Part shown: in pieces, positions 47,984-60,790 of the stretch
How the letters are laid out: each line of letters opens with the position of its first letter
Numbering within the stretch: the first letter of the stretch is position 1
From: Trogon surrucura
Taxonomy: Eukaryota; Chordata; Aves; Trogoniformes; Trogonidae
Assembly: GCA_020746105.1 (NCBI GenBank)
Contig: CM036621.1
Location: 54,656,264-54,720,263, forward strand
Length of the DNA: 64,000 bases
Reading direction: 5' to 3'
The notes under the pieces: generated by a model
What the model was told of the DNA's origin: nothing
The model's input: the letters and a program-made list of their open reading frames with translations, nothing else
The model's database searches: none
Position numbers and translations under genes: made by a program

Positions 47984-50900
47984 GTAAGTCTCCACGTACA
48001 CGTGGCTTTATGTTTAAAAGTTGCTTGGTTTCGTTCTTTGAATCAGAAATTCTGAAACCTGCACAGCAGAGACCAGTGCAATGTTTCTGTCCCGGATGCC
48101 TGTACTTGGAGGGACAGAGCAAGTTTCTCAGGGCTCAGAAGGTTTTGACTGTGTCATAGCTGAGATTGGGAGGTTTGATTCTTTGTACAGGCAGATTTGA
48201 ACATTGTTTGTCTGTGCTTGCTAATTTGGTGAGAAAGAACAAGCTGTAAAAACAGTCCTTCCTGCAGGCCAGGAAAGACCAGGAGGAAAAGGAGATTGAG
48301 TAGAAGTCACTTCTTTCCTTGTGTCACTGTGTCTTGTTCTGATTGTTAGAAGCCTCAGGGTAGTAGGTGAGGATCGCTGGTTCCAGCTAAAACCCAGGTT
48401 GGCATGATAGCAAATTCTGATTACCCACATCCAGAGCAGAGGTTTCGTGTTGGAAGGTTCTCCCCATTACTACACAATCGGTAACAATTTCGTGAGTCTA
48501 GTTGTACTGAGAAACCTGTTGAAATCAGAGCAGTTAACTGATACAGCAGAACATACACTTACGATCAGCATGTCTTGTGTGGCCATACATGGTCTGGAAA
48601 TATCTATCATGCAAAACATATTAAAGGAAGTATGTGGTACTGCTCTGCACGTGTTAAATTGGAAAAAAAAAGGACAAAATTCTCACGAGGGCATGTATCT
48701 CATCCCATTCCGAAGAGAATGGGGAAGAGCATCATGCTCATACCTTATCCTGGCATTTGTACACAGTCCGGAATACAAGAGAAGAACAAAATTAGTTCTG
48801 CCACAGCAACCCTGAGTTCTGGATTCTGGCCAGAAACAATTCCCTGCAGCTGCACACAGGCTCCAGTGATCAAAGGCATTGTCTTCCCCAATCTGCTCAG
48901 CAGACCCAGAGTCTAGCACAAGCAGCGCATGTGGCACTATGGTATCCAGTGCAGTTCTGGGCAGGGATCTGCTGTGCCTGTGTGGAAGGAAGACAGCCCA
49001 TGCAAGCTGTTGAGGTGGATAGTGCTTCTGATCAGCTGTTGAACTGCAATCCTTCAGGAGGAGTGGCTTGGATGGAAACCCCTGCAGGGTGTGAAGGTTT
49101 TTCTTCTCTGTGCAAGCAGCAGATTATGCTGCGGCCGAGGGGCAGCTGAACGGACCGTTGGATGTGAAAGACCAGGGAATCACATCGAGGAACTGCAAGT
49201 GTGTGGTTCATGCAGACTTGGAGACACTATAGTGAAGAGCGAAGGAGGACAGCCATACCTCCAGGGAGACTGGAGGAACTCCCCAGAAGCCAGACAGAAC
49301 TAGGCAGAGTTTTCTGCCACTCAGAAAGTCACTGAGTTAACAAGCATTAAACCTGGGAGCAAATACCTGCCTGCAAGGATGCAGTGTACACAGTGGGAAT
49401 TGTCTATACACTCTTCTGATGTGTTTGCTGTTTGTCCCAGACTACTTTTAATCCAGTGAAGCACAGCTCAGGTGCTCACTGTAAAGGAGGGATCTAGGCA
49501 CCCCTCTCGTAGTCAGCATGGATGCCATCACCACATGAAATAGAATTTGCAGTATAACTTAGAATGACAATGAGCAAAAAATAGAAATCAGATAACTATT
49601 CTCTAGAGAGCCTAAGTGATTGAAATGACTACTCTAAAACATCACTTTAACCACACTGATCACATTACAAATCATCATGGGATATTCTGGTGAATTGGCC
49701 TTTACCTTATAAAGACTCCAGACTTCTTAGCTGAAGTTCCCAGCCTCCGTGCATGTCCACACTCCCAGGAAACAGGCATAGCTACTTCATAAGAGTAAGT
49801 TGCACAATGTCTTAATTGCTGAACCTACGCCTTCAAGACATGACATTCTTCCTCCTTTTGAGGGTACTTCACAGCCACACATTACCATGTCAGATCAGCT
49901 TGCTTATCGAGGAGTTCACCCTGAGAGTGCAACCAGAAGAAACTGCAGTGCATGCATATTACAAAAGTTAAGAGGGCCAAGACCCAGCAATGGCAGCCAA
50001 AGCAACTGGTTTTTCAGCTGCTCGGCTCCCATCTTGATTAGCTGCTCTGTGTCTGTAGTGCACACTGAATGCAGCTCAGGGTGAACACACTCAAACCAGC
50101 TCTTAACTGGATCACAGAGCAAGCCAGACCTAGCTACATTCAGGCAAGCTCTGCAGGAGCTGATATACCCTTTTTCTCAGAATAAAAACCTCAGTATACT
50201 CTGCTCGGTCTAAGCTGTTCCAGCTACTATTGAACTGGCCCAGGCACATGTATATACCTTGTGTAGGAACATGCAGGTTGCAGGACTGAGTGCTGGCAAC
50301 TTTAAAGAACAGGCTTTTCATGCTTGGTCTCTTTGATCTTAACTCTGTGGTTACTGGTCATTAGAAGTCAATGTTTGCTCAGGGGGCCTTTGTTGTCCCA
50401 GCCAAAGTGCTTTTTCAGTTTTGGGTCTGTAGCCTCTCTTAATTCTAACCAAGCCACAGCAAAGCACACCCATATCCAGAGAAGTCAAGCAGACTGCTCC
50501 AGTATAGTGAAGCTGGGGGAATAGAGGTGTCAATAGTGTTTGTATAGATACTACAGAATGCCAGGTTTTCTGTGTCCTCATCTTAGTTGAGTTACAAAGA
50601 CATGAACCCAAGAAAAGTCCTCAACCTGCAATATTTTATAGGTTGTAAGAGTCTTTTCGTGATAGCATTACCATATGCTTTTCCTGTTGTCACATTTCTC
50701 ACTAAGCACCCACTGTTGGATACTTATCTGGGAGGCAAGATACTTGACCCTAGATCTTTTTTTATTCTCGTCTGATACAGCCAGCCCTTACGTTTACAGT
50801 TAAACATTACATAGTTTAAATTACTATCAGAAAAGGTGAAAATTGGTATTTCTCTGTTCTCACTGTGTTGATACTGCTGCTAGTCATTAATGTTTCATTA

Positions 50901-52626
50901 GTGTCTGGGGCTAATCATAGCACTGTTCCCAAACCTAACTTCAGAATTCCTCAGGAATCCCCTTCTGGCTGGGAGCTGCCTTGGTTTGCTGCCAGGTCAG
51001 GAATGGAACTGCCCTGAAAACTATAGTGGGATAAATCTCAGTTTTCTCTCTGTAGTTCTTTTTATAGATCAGCTGCTCATTCCATTGTTTCAGGTGACCA
51101 CTGAAAAGTCATACATGTATCTCCTCTTTATCGAATTCAAAGTCAATTTTTTTTGCTGCTTGCCCTGTTGCTGCAGTTCTTTCTCCCTCATCTGCTATAC
51201 AGCAGCAGAGGCAAGGTCTGGCCATTAGGAAACTTAGCAAGGAAATTGTGTTCAGTATGTACCATAACGATCAGCAGGACAGCCAATGCTTGTTTTTGTT
51301 AGCTGAACTGACCTCCCTTTGATACAACTAGCCCTTCAGGTTGTACTTCTTCAAAGGTGCTGTTGGATACGATTATATTCCTATTGGTTATAGCAGATCT
51401 TTTTGAAGACTTATCTCTGTGCCTGATGTTAGGGGGTGCCTGCTGTGGCCTAGGAATTTTAAGCACTGTATGTTTTGTTGGTGTTCACAGTATGATGGGG
51501 AGGTGTACAAATATATTGCTTGGGGTCTTACTGCACATGCAATCGTCAGTATAGGATTCTTTAGTTACCATGTCATTGATTCATGTTATATTGATTTAGG
51601 TGTTTAGCTCTGCAGGCCATTGGTTATTTTCCTTCTCTGCAAGATAAGAAAAGAACTGTAAAAAAAAAAGTAAACCAGTGACACCGCTTTGCTTCTCATT
51701 GGGTTGCTGTGGTTACACTGTTTTCTAGTGACATCAGTGAGGGCTCTACAGTGATTGCATGATGGACTGTTTTGATCCTCTTTTGCTTGAAGAAAAAAAA
51801 ATAGCTGAGGGGGAAAAAAATTAATTTGGCCTTTTGCATTCTTTCCTTTTAGTAGTTATGTTTTCATAACTAGGTGATTAGTGTTAGCGGTTTACGGAGG
51901 ACCAAGTGTTGGCTTTTTCATTAGCTTTATATAACACGGCTGCAAATTATTTTAGGTGATGTGGAAACATAACTATTTTTCCACTATGAAAAGAAACATT
52001 TCATTGTTTCCAAGCTTTGAAAACTACCTCAGATGTCACTTTTTGTCTCTCTAGGTTTTTCTGCTGTCTTCAAGGCTATTTGAGTTTTTTCAAGTTCTTC
52101 AATTTATTCTATGGTATAGAACAGCCGTTCATCCTTGTTTACCTGAAGTCAAAGTCCACAGGGTCTCATGAAGTGATAGAATAAATCCATGGAAGAGGAA
52201 TCCCTCAGGGTTATTGCATACAATAACTATACAATAAATACTATTGCTGCTAGTGAGGGAGGGCTAGGACAGTGTTTTAGGAAGGCTCCATAGCATACTT
52301 TCCTTGACTGTACTCTTTCCTGACATCTGCTCTTGGTCACTGTTGAAAAGTGAATAGTGGGTGGAGAGCATCAGTTGTCTGACCCCCTAGAGGCTTGATT
52401 GTGTTCTTAGGTTCTCAACGTTGCTGACGGTCATAGCAAATTGCAATTTGGTTTGATAAACACCACCAAAACCTAAGTGCAAAGTCCTACATGTTGTTTG
52501 AAGCTCATAGGATTGTAATGCCTTTTGGGTAGGCTTATTGCTTTGGCAGAAAAGGGTGCTACTTTGGGGTGATTGTGTAGATCAACAACTGCAGTTTCTC
52601 TGACTGACCTGCTCTTTCCTTTGCAG
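47984..52626 (+). other. possible first intron of the CpG-island transcript
   Basis: Bounded by a consensus donor and acceptor on the plus strand. No other convincing exon or repeat was recognised inside; frames reach only 122 codons (48447-48815). Confidence 0.3.
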
Positions 52627-52764
52627 GCCGAGCAGTTCACCCATGTCTACTGCAACAGTCAGTGGTGGGAGCTGTCAGATGTGCTCGGTACAGGCAAAGG
52701 AAACAGGCAGCCTTGAAAGCAGTTGTCACAGAACTCCATCAGCAGCCTGCAGACTGTGCTTAAA
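52627..52764 (+). CDS. candidate exon with small Cys-rich ORF, unidentified
   Basis: Acceptor 'ctttcctttgcag' ends at 52626 and donor AAA|gtgagt starts at 52765, giving a 138-bp exon. An ATG at 52643 opens 40 codons (MSTATVSGGSCQMCSV..., ending ACRLCL) that run through the donor without a stop; the intron would stop it at once. It has two CxxC pairs (C11/C14 and C36/C39), an arrangement that could bind a metal. I do not recognise the protein. Together with the CpG-island donor it suggests a plus-strand spliced transcript, coding or non-coding. Confidence 0.3.
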
Positions 52765-52849
52765 GTGAGTAATGTCTTGTCTCCTAAGAGATTAACTGGT
52801 TAATTACACACCCAAGTAAAGGAAAGGCCATTCCTGATTTCACAGAGTC

Positions 52850-53012
52850 TGGGGATGTTTAGCCTCAAGTAGGAAATGCTCAGGAAGCATCTTATTAGTG
52901 TGTCAAATGGGGCTCTGAGCAACCTGATCTGGTTGAAGATGTCCCTGCCCATGGCAGAGGGGTTGGAACTACATGATCTTTTAAGGTCTCTTCCAACCCA
53001 AACCATTCTATG
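52850..53012 (+). mobile_element. CR1 LINE 3' end with internal deletion
   Basis: From about 52903 the sequence is ordinary CR1 3' end (ctctgagcaacctgatctgg, ttgaagatgtccctgccc, accattctatg). The preceding 50 bp resemble the CR1 block around 'gttcagcctggagaag' and 'gaccttattg', which normally lies several hundred bp further upstream, so the middle appears deleted. Confidence 0.8.
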
Positions 53013-56000
53013 TTATATACAAGCGTGTTTTGCTGCTGGAAATCTCTGTCTTGGAGTGAGTTAGTTGGGGCAGGGCTCAAAGCCAAGGGCAGTTTGCTAC
53101 GTAGTTTTCCAGTTTCAGAAAGATGAGCTACTGCATCTCATGCTTAAATACCCACAAACAGTACAAGTAAGATGCAGAACTGCAATTTGTGGGTGACTTG
53201 GAAAAAGAAAAGAAAAATTAAACACAGTACTAATGCAGATAGATAAAACTCCAACTGCAAATGGATTCAAAAGACCGTGGTAGGTAGCAGCACCTAAATG
53301 AGTAATATAAATTACATGTGAGTTTTTCAGATCAGAGATCTTTCTTTCATAAGAATGATGCTTATTGACTGTATAAGGTTCAAACCAATTTCTTCTGTCA
53401 TAAAAATCTGAGTAAGGAATGTTTAAGTGTCTCAAAATTGTTGAAAACAGTGATTCCTAGTTGTGTTGCGAGACATAGATTCACAGTACTCATCACTAAA
53501 TCTTCTGCTTATCTGTGCTGTTAATAGCATAACCTCTTTAGCAATTGCAAAGAACTTCAGTACAACAAACAAATAAATCACTACCATGTTTGCTGTTAGA
53601 CCTGCAAAGTTTCAAGACAAGAATTTCTCAATCTGTATCAGTGCAAAATTGGAATCTTTCACAGATTTTCAGTAAAAAAAAGGAAGGCCTATCAGCTTTG
53701 GAAGTTTTCCACTGAAAGTGCAGAGAGGGTGAGCACTCTCCTAGGACAGTCAGTGGTTGAGGCTTGTTCCTGCCTCTCGTGTGGGCTCGGGCAGCAGCAA
53801 TGTGTGTGTCTCGCTTCCCAGCTGAGTACCACAGCCTTTCTTTCCACAAGTGGCTCTTCTTGTTCCTGTCTCTGGCACTGAACAGAAAGTCTAACCTGAA
53901 CTCAAGAAAAATTCTGTCAAAAATGGCTTAAATGCAGCATGCATACATGTGTGCACACACACAGAATTTTTTTAACAAATGAGCAGTCTCTGTATGAACT
54001 TTTCTGGCCAGTTCTAATTATGTGAAGGTCACTAATAGCACCAACTCAGCCACCACTGGAAAGTGGCAGCCATGTACTCATGCATAGCCAAGGGAACAAA
54101 TAGGGCAGGAGCTAGAGAGAACTCTGCGTGACTTGTAAAACGTCTTTAGTTGCTGTGGTATTCTCTTTAAAAACTTTACAATTACGAAAATGCCATGGTA
54201 TTTAGTGATCACATCATCAGAGCATCAGTTTCATGTTGAAAGAACTGAAATCAACATTTCAGCAAAACATGGAAATATTTTCTAGAAACTAGACAGAAAC
54301 TGGCAACACTTCATTTTTCAGTTAATTTATAGGTTTTATTTCAAAACAGAGTCAAGACAATGTATTTCTGCATAAGTGACAGTTTTTTCAAGAGTTTTTA
54401 TTGTAAGAAAGTACAGGTGTAGGTAGCATGGGAAGTCTTCAGATATGCTCAGTATGCAGCTATGCATGTTTCTACATTACTGTATTTAATTGTATATGTT
54501 TAATAGATTTGAATCCTAATTCTACTTTCCCACACTACCTGCTTCACATGCAATAAGCTCTCTCCAGCTTCTGCTCTTCCAGTTCTCTTGCAGGGACAGC
54601 TTTCTGCAACACATGAACATTTCACTAAACTTTACTCTCTTATTACTATTATATGAGTAAGTTTTTGTGATTTATTCATAAGTTTCAGGCCACATGAATG
54701 AGCTTTTAGTGTGAGTCTGAGTAGTTGGCTACAACTGTCAATGCTTTTAATCCTTATACTGGTCTCCAGGACAATTAAATTCATAGAATTAAGGAAGAAT
54801 TAAGTTAAAAGGAAGTTGGAAATATCTATTTGGGTGTAACTGGCAGTATCTAAAATTCTGTTCATGGTAATAATTAATTGAACTTGGAATCGCATAACTA
54901 CCTGTAGCATGAGAAGAATTACAGTCAGAAAAAAATGTTGAGTAGTTCTTGAAAAATAATTGTACCTTCATTACCTGCTCAAATGTCATAATTAACACAA
55001 AATGCTTCTGGGTGTATTGTAAAGTTAGAAAGAAAGATCAATTGTTTCTGCTACATTTGGCCTCATCTGAATTTTGTAATATTAATGTTTCATTACCTTT
55101 TTTCTTTACAGATTTGACACTCACATAATTTCTTTTTTTAAATTCACTGTCCCATCTGAGAATAATCTGAAACTTCGGCAAACTAGCAAGTTGGGAAAAA
55201 AAATAATTTTATGTTTGGCAAACGGTTTTGTTATAAATTCAATATAGTTTAAGTAAATTTTAAAGTGAAACACTATTTCAAAGAAGCCAAAGTATTTCAT
55301 TTTGAAATATCAGAATGTTTAATTTTTTCAGAATTCTTCTAAACACAAAAATTTACCGAAGTAGATACAGACAAAATCTTTCATATGAGCAGTTTATTCA
55401 GTTCCAGTACTTCATCGAGTGATGAAGTGTTTCATGTTCTGCATGCTAGAAATTAACACCAAAAGCATCCATGCTGCTATATCTAAACTTACTTTTTTGG
55501 AGAGGATCACTTAAAAATGCGCCACGCTTAGAGGAGACATCCGTGCTATGTGCAGACAGGCTGACTTCCACTTGCTTCCCCCAGACTCTTCCTTTTGCAG
55601 CTTGACTTTCACTCTGGTGCCCTGCAGGCAGTTACCCTCCTCTGCGTGTCATCCACCTACTGAGTAAGACACAGCCTGCATCCCGTCCTGTTTCACATAC
55701 TTGTTGGACGTGAGACACTATCAGTCTGGTCCAGTGGAACATCCAGCATTGAAAAACAGAAGAAAAGAAACGCATCCACACTTGGCATCGTGACTGGCCT
55801 GCTTCCAGGAACCATAAAGCAAATGCTTAAGATGTATTTCCAACTGAGGCATCTGAAACCCGGGAATGAAGCGGCTTTGTCCACTCCCATGGAAGAATCA
55901 CAATTTCCTTGTCATCAGTGGTGGTAGAACAATTGCTGTGTTTAATGAAAATGTATGGAAGCCTGGTCTTTCCTAATCATAAAATACAAAGTGAAAACAT

Positions 56001-59000
56001 GAGAAACAATAGTGGAAGTTAATCTGAAAAATACAAATGATGACGTTAATGTGAAGAATTTTTACTCTGGACGTGCCTGTGGCTTACGTATGGGAGGGGG
56101 AATAATATGCATTTGAAACCTAGTGGTAAAATGTTTTTAAATACATTATATTATTGTGGAAAGATGAAAAGAGTTTAAAAGATGTTCCATCTTAATGAAA
56201 GATTACTATAAAAAGAAGACTAGACAAATAGTCATAAAATAAAATGTGATATAATGAATTAGTTTGGCATTATAAGAGAAAGGAAAATATTATTAATTCA
56301 TGAAGCAGACAGTCATCTTTGCTACAGAATTAAGTGAGAGAGCTGTTATAAATGCTACCCACACAATGTAACACCTCACCAAAGCTCAACTATGAAACCG
56401 ACTTGTTCTGCTGATTACTACTGTTCTAGCCATCTTTCCTGCATGTTAAACATTAAGTCAGCCAGTTTTGAAGCTCTCAAATGTTTCCAGAGTGTCACTT
56501 ACCAGAAGGATTTGATAACTTACAGAGAAATGAACTGTTTTGCTTTCTGATCTTGATTAAGTACTGCTAGCATACCACATTTTGTGGCAGTTTCAAATGT
56601 GGATTATTTTTCGTTCTTGTTTCCCCCCCCCAAGTATTTCTACAATTTTTGTCCAGCTCATTGTATCTAAATTTTAATCTGTATGATGCAAATAAATTAG
56701 AGCAAGTTTTGTGTTTCCATAGGACGACCTAACACTGTTTCTAGCGAAGGAGAAGAGAAGGTCTGGTTTTAATCAGCTATTTGTCGGTTTTGTTTGGGTT
56801 CAGTTGAAGTAAAAAGATGGCAATAGCAGGACCTAGAGACTGTGTCCAACAGGTAAGAAGACCTACTCTGAAAACATACAAGAAGAAAAGAACTTTTATG
56901 AGAGTTTCACCTCAAACACCTCAGCCTTCTCCACACAGCAGCACATGAAGAGAGATTACTGCAATGCAGCTGAAGGCCAACAGAGATGAGAATTTTCAGA
57001 GGGAGGAAGGAGATTCAGCTATTTATTAGAGTTTATGATGATGCAAGTGCCCAGCACTAAGGACACTGGAAGTTAGTTTGTACCAATCTCCTCACACTCT
57101 GGAGGGAGACTTTCTAGTTTACACGAAAGTGAGCAGTACTGGTCCCATTCGTTGGTAGTTCAAGGGAGCTTCAAATCCCCAGGCAGAAGCTCTGACAACA
57201 GGACTAATGAGTAGCAAGTTTGCAATAACCTATTTCGTGTAGAGCAGGATTCATTTATTGCTGATGTTTGCTGAAAGCTAGGAGTCTTTGGGGTCTGGCT
57301 ACTCAATTTCTAGTGTGAAAGAAACATGGAGTATTTGCTCCATGTTGATATTTTTATTTATGTAAAATCAATAATCTTATCTTTTTCATGTAAAGGGCAG
57401 TCTTGGTCCAGACATTAATGTTCATTTCCAGTTAAAAAATCCACATCCCAGGCGTTGATCCTGGCTGGGAAACTTGTTCCAGCTTTTGACACAAGCTGCT
57501 GGATCACAAGGCTGAGCACGAATGCCAATAAATGCCACCCATGACGCAGCATGGTCCAACTAGGTGATACCTGTTGTCTCAGGATCTCCCACTTGTATCT
57601 CTTATCCTGATACAGGAGGTCCCACCTGTTGGAGTTATGTAATTATGGGAGAAATTCCATTTTCCTTAAAAACAAGGTCTTGCTTTTTGTTCTAAAAAAC
57701 CTGAACTAGTCCAGAAGCAGTCCAATGAGAAAAAAAAAAAATCTCAAAATGGAGGTCATAGCTGTCAGGTCACCTGATATGTGTTTTCTCAGGATTGTGA
57801 CATGGTTTTCCTGCACTCTGCCAGAACAACTCTGGGCAACTGCAGCTGCGGTTGCTGTCAATGATACAAAAGGTGACTAATGGCTGCCATATGTGTAAAC
57901 AGTTTGCAATGGAAACAAAGAGCAATCAATACTTTTTTATTATTATTTTGAACAGCCAATATTTCATTAATTACTGAACAAGCTGTATTTTATCTAGTAA
58001 GTAAGATTTGCTTTCTTATTATCATTTCTGCTGGTGAATAAAGAAGTAGTACGTAGCATGATGCAAGAAAGTTGCATGCCTGTAAATATTCACCTAAAAC
58101 AGAATTCATACAGATTCTTTAACCCTAATTTTGACTGCATGTTTTTATTTTTTTACTTGTAATGTAACAAAAAATGCCTCTGTCTTACCGCTTTTGCTGA
58201 AGGAAGCTTGCCTGTTGCTGCTCCTGTGAACAAAAGTAACTTGAAAAGTTTGGGACCTCATTTATATCATGTGAATGTTTGAAGGGAACAGAAGTGTTGT
58301 TGTGTAGAAACGTCCCACCCCAGAGCAGCAAGTGCTGCTTTTTCAAAACAACAGCCAGAACAGAATGAAGAAGAAAAACCGTCAGTGAAGAAACCGAGAA
58401 CTTTTTGTTCAACTGTAACTTCATAACCACTAGAAAACATTCATTAAGATACAAAACCATAACTGTGGTTAAGATGGTGAACTATGGAAATAGAGAGAAA
58501 TCTCTGTTTTAGAAGTTAAAAAGGGGAAAGAATATTGAAATTTTGAGTAGTTAATAATCTCCTACTTCATTGAAACATCTGCCATGTCACATCAGCAGGA
58601 ATTATTAATGATTCCTAATGAAGTTTGGTCTCTTACCTGAACTCTTCCTTGCTCTGCCCCATGAGTAAACAAGAAAAAATTTTAAACTGACTTCAGGGAC
58701 AATTTTTACAACTAGCCTTTCCATAGTTACTAAGATCTTTTATTAGTAACTGTTATTTGCTCAAACGTACCATAGTTGCTCACCATTCCTCTTTCATATA
58801 CAAAATAAAAGGACTGATAACACTGTTATCAGTCACAAAAAACAGTCACACAAAATGATAACAAAGTTGTCTAAGTGCTGAACTTAGCATACAAGTACAG
58901 AAATAGTTGTGCCCACATGATCCTCAGGAATCTGCAGGATTATTGGAGTATGGTGCTGTGTGTTTGTAATTATTTCTTTGTTCTCTGCAGCTCAAAAATT

Positions 59001-60059
59001 TTCTGAATTTCACCTCTTCCCCACACCACCTTCCCAGTTGTAAGCCTGCATTCAGAATTTGTTGCCCTCCCAGGGACCCTGGAGGCCCCATAGCATAGCT
59101 ATGCTAGAAGCTAGTTCTAAGTACCATTTGTATGTTCAAGCAAGCATGCAGTTTACAAATGTCGAGAATAAATTGGTTTTAGTAATGCATAAAACCATCT
59201 GCTATACACCAGCCTTCTTTGGTTTGGATTTCATGACGTAACTCTTGGCTACATCATCTAATTCTTATTTATGCCTCTCCAAGAGGCAGAGCTCTTTAGT
59301 CATGGTTCAGATTGTTCCCATAGCAGGGAAGGTTTATTTTTCAGGGCTCACTCCCCAGCAACAACTTTTGTCTAGCAAAAGGAAGAAGTCGCATCTGACC
59401 TTCCCATGTACTTTGCCTCCAAATTTCACCTCAGCCCCTCACACACTGACTCATACCTGCAAAGCTTGAAGTCAGTATTCAGACAGGAATTGTATCAAAC
59501 CAGATAGGAGTTGCCTGTCGGATGCAAATATTGGGTATTGAAAAACAAGAAGTTAGGGCCATGGGAGTCTTGAGCAAAAGTCAGAGGGTTAGGAAGGGTA
59601 GGAATAGGTCAACAAATACCTGCTCTTGCATAGCCTAGGAGTCCCTTATTATTCATTTTTAATTTGGTAAAGATCTGTGGAAAACAGGATGAATGGATTT
59701 TCCCTACAGACCTCAAGGCATAAGTAGTGAGTTCAGATTCACATATTCCTCTAAAGAGTGGGGTATCTGAATATTTCACAGGAAAATCTCTAATGTTAAA
59801 ATGATGGAATACTTACTGCCTGCTCATAGAGCAGCCAAGTGGGAGACTTTCGTCGCATGTTTTTTGTATCAGCTAGAAATTCAGTAATTGCAAATGGCAA
59901 GGAGAAAAATATTTCAGATTAAAAAGTGGATGAAAATGGAAGTAGAATATTGGAGCGTGAGCTGTGATGTATGCATGTGCCATTGTCTTTGATGCAGACA
60001 AATATGCCTCTGAATGCCCACTAGAATGCAGCTAAAAATTCACAATCTCTGTTTCACAG
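53013..60059. other. intergenic or intronic, nothing recognised
   Basis: AT-rich, few ORFs above 90 codons. No CTLA4-like IgV exon, MYPPPY motif or YVKM tail was found on the minus strand. Confidence 0.6.
58812..58834. repeat. 10-bp palindrome with 3-bp spacer
   Basis: The arms are gactgataac and gttatcagtc, separated by act. Function unknown. Confidence 0.85.
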
Positions 60060-60143
60060 ACAGGCTGACGAATCTCCTGGCTGGATGAGGGGCACACCAA
60101 AAGAGAGTCTTCCTGAACATCACCAAGAAGTATGGTTTTCCAG
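60060..60143 (+). other. possible further exon of the plus-strand transcript
   Basis: Acceptor 'ctgtttcacag' and donor TCCAG|gtaaga bound 84 bp. Joined to the exon at 52627-52764, the reading frame stays open throughout (28 codons). A run of this length stays open by chance about a quarter of the time, so the link is weak. An in-frame continuation exists at 60682-60790 after 'attaccctgcag', ending in TAA. Confidence 0.15.
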
Positions 60144-60790
60144 GTAAGATACTCAGTTCTGTTTTTAAACTCTCTGTTCTAATGAACAAAGTTTTGAGAC
60201 CAAATCCTTTTGCCTTTTCTTTTTGCATTCTTCCCAGAAAGAGTCAGGATTTCCTCTTTATTGCGTTTTCTGGGATGTACACTGACCTAGAGTTTGCACC
60301 TTTCATGTTGGTACTGCTGTGATCTCACAGAAAACTGTGTATTACTTCTGTATGTCAAATTTTTTTGAGTGCTGATGATGGCAAGACACTCTGCAAGTAT
60401 CAGGGAAAAGCACAGAGCTCAAGAACCTGGAGGGCAATGTAGGGCATCAGGGGAATGGAAGTTCCCTGAAGTCTGGGCTCTGCACTCTTCAGAGCCAGCT
60501 GCTATATAGACCATACGGAGATAGGTATAAATATCATCTCTGAGGGCACGTAGGTTCCACTCATCTCTGTAGTGCCAGATAAAAATTACAAGAGTATCAT
60601 TGTCAATAAAATCTGAATTGAAATCACACTTTGGTCTTCACTGCTACATCTGCTGATTCAAGTGCACCTATTACCCTGCAGAAAATTCAAAAGGGGAACC
60701 TGGCCTAGAACAAAAATGACAAATTTTGCTTGTGTAACATTCAGCCCAGGGAAGGCTGCTACAGTGGTAAGGAAAGCCAGAGAAAATTAA

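Larger units (their letters stand above)
47390..47990. promoter_or_regulatory. CpG island
   Basis: This block of very high G+C with dense CpG stands out sharply from the surrounding AT-leaning sequence, with GC boxes (for example ggggcggggc-like motifs around 47530-47560 and 47590-47600). In vertebrates such islands normally mark promoters. A splice donor (atac|gtaagt) at 47984-47989 on the plus strand lies at its right edge, suggesting transcription to the right. Long open frames on the minus strand here (47425-47913, 162 codons) are Arg/Pro/Ala-rich and are explained by base composition. Confidence 0.85.

Noticed and set aside
57300-57350. 9-bp inverted repeat around 57307-57338
   Set aside because: Short stems of this size are common by chance in 64 kb.
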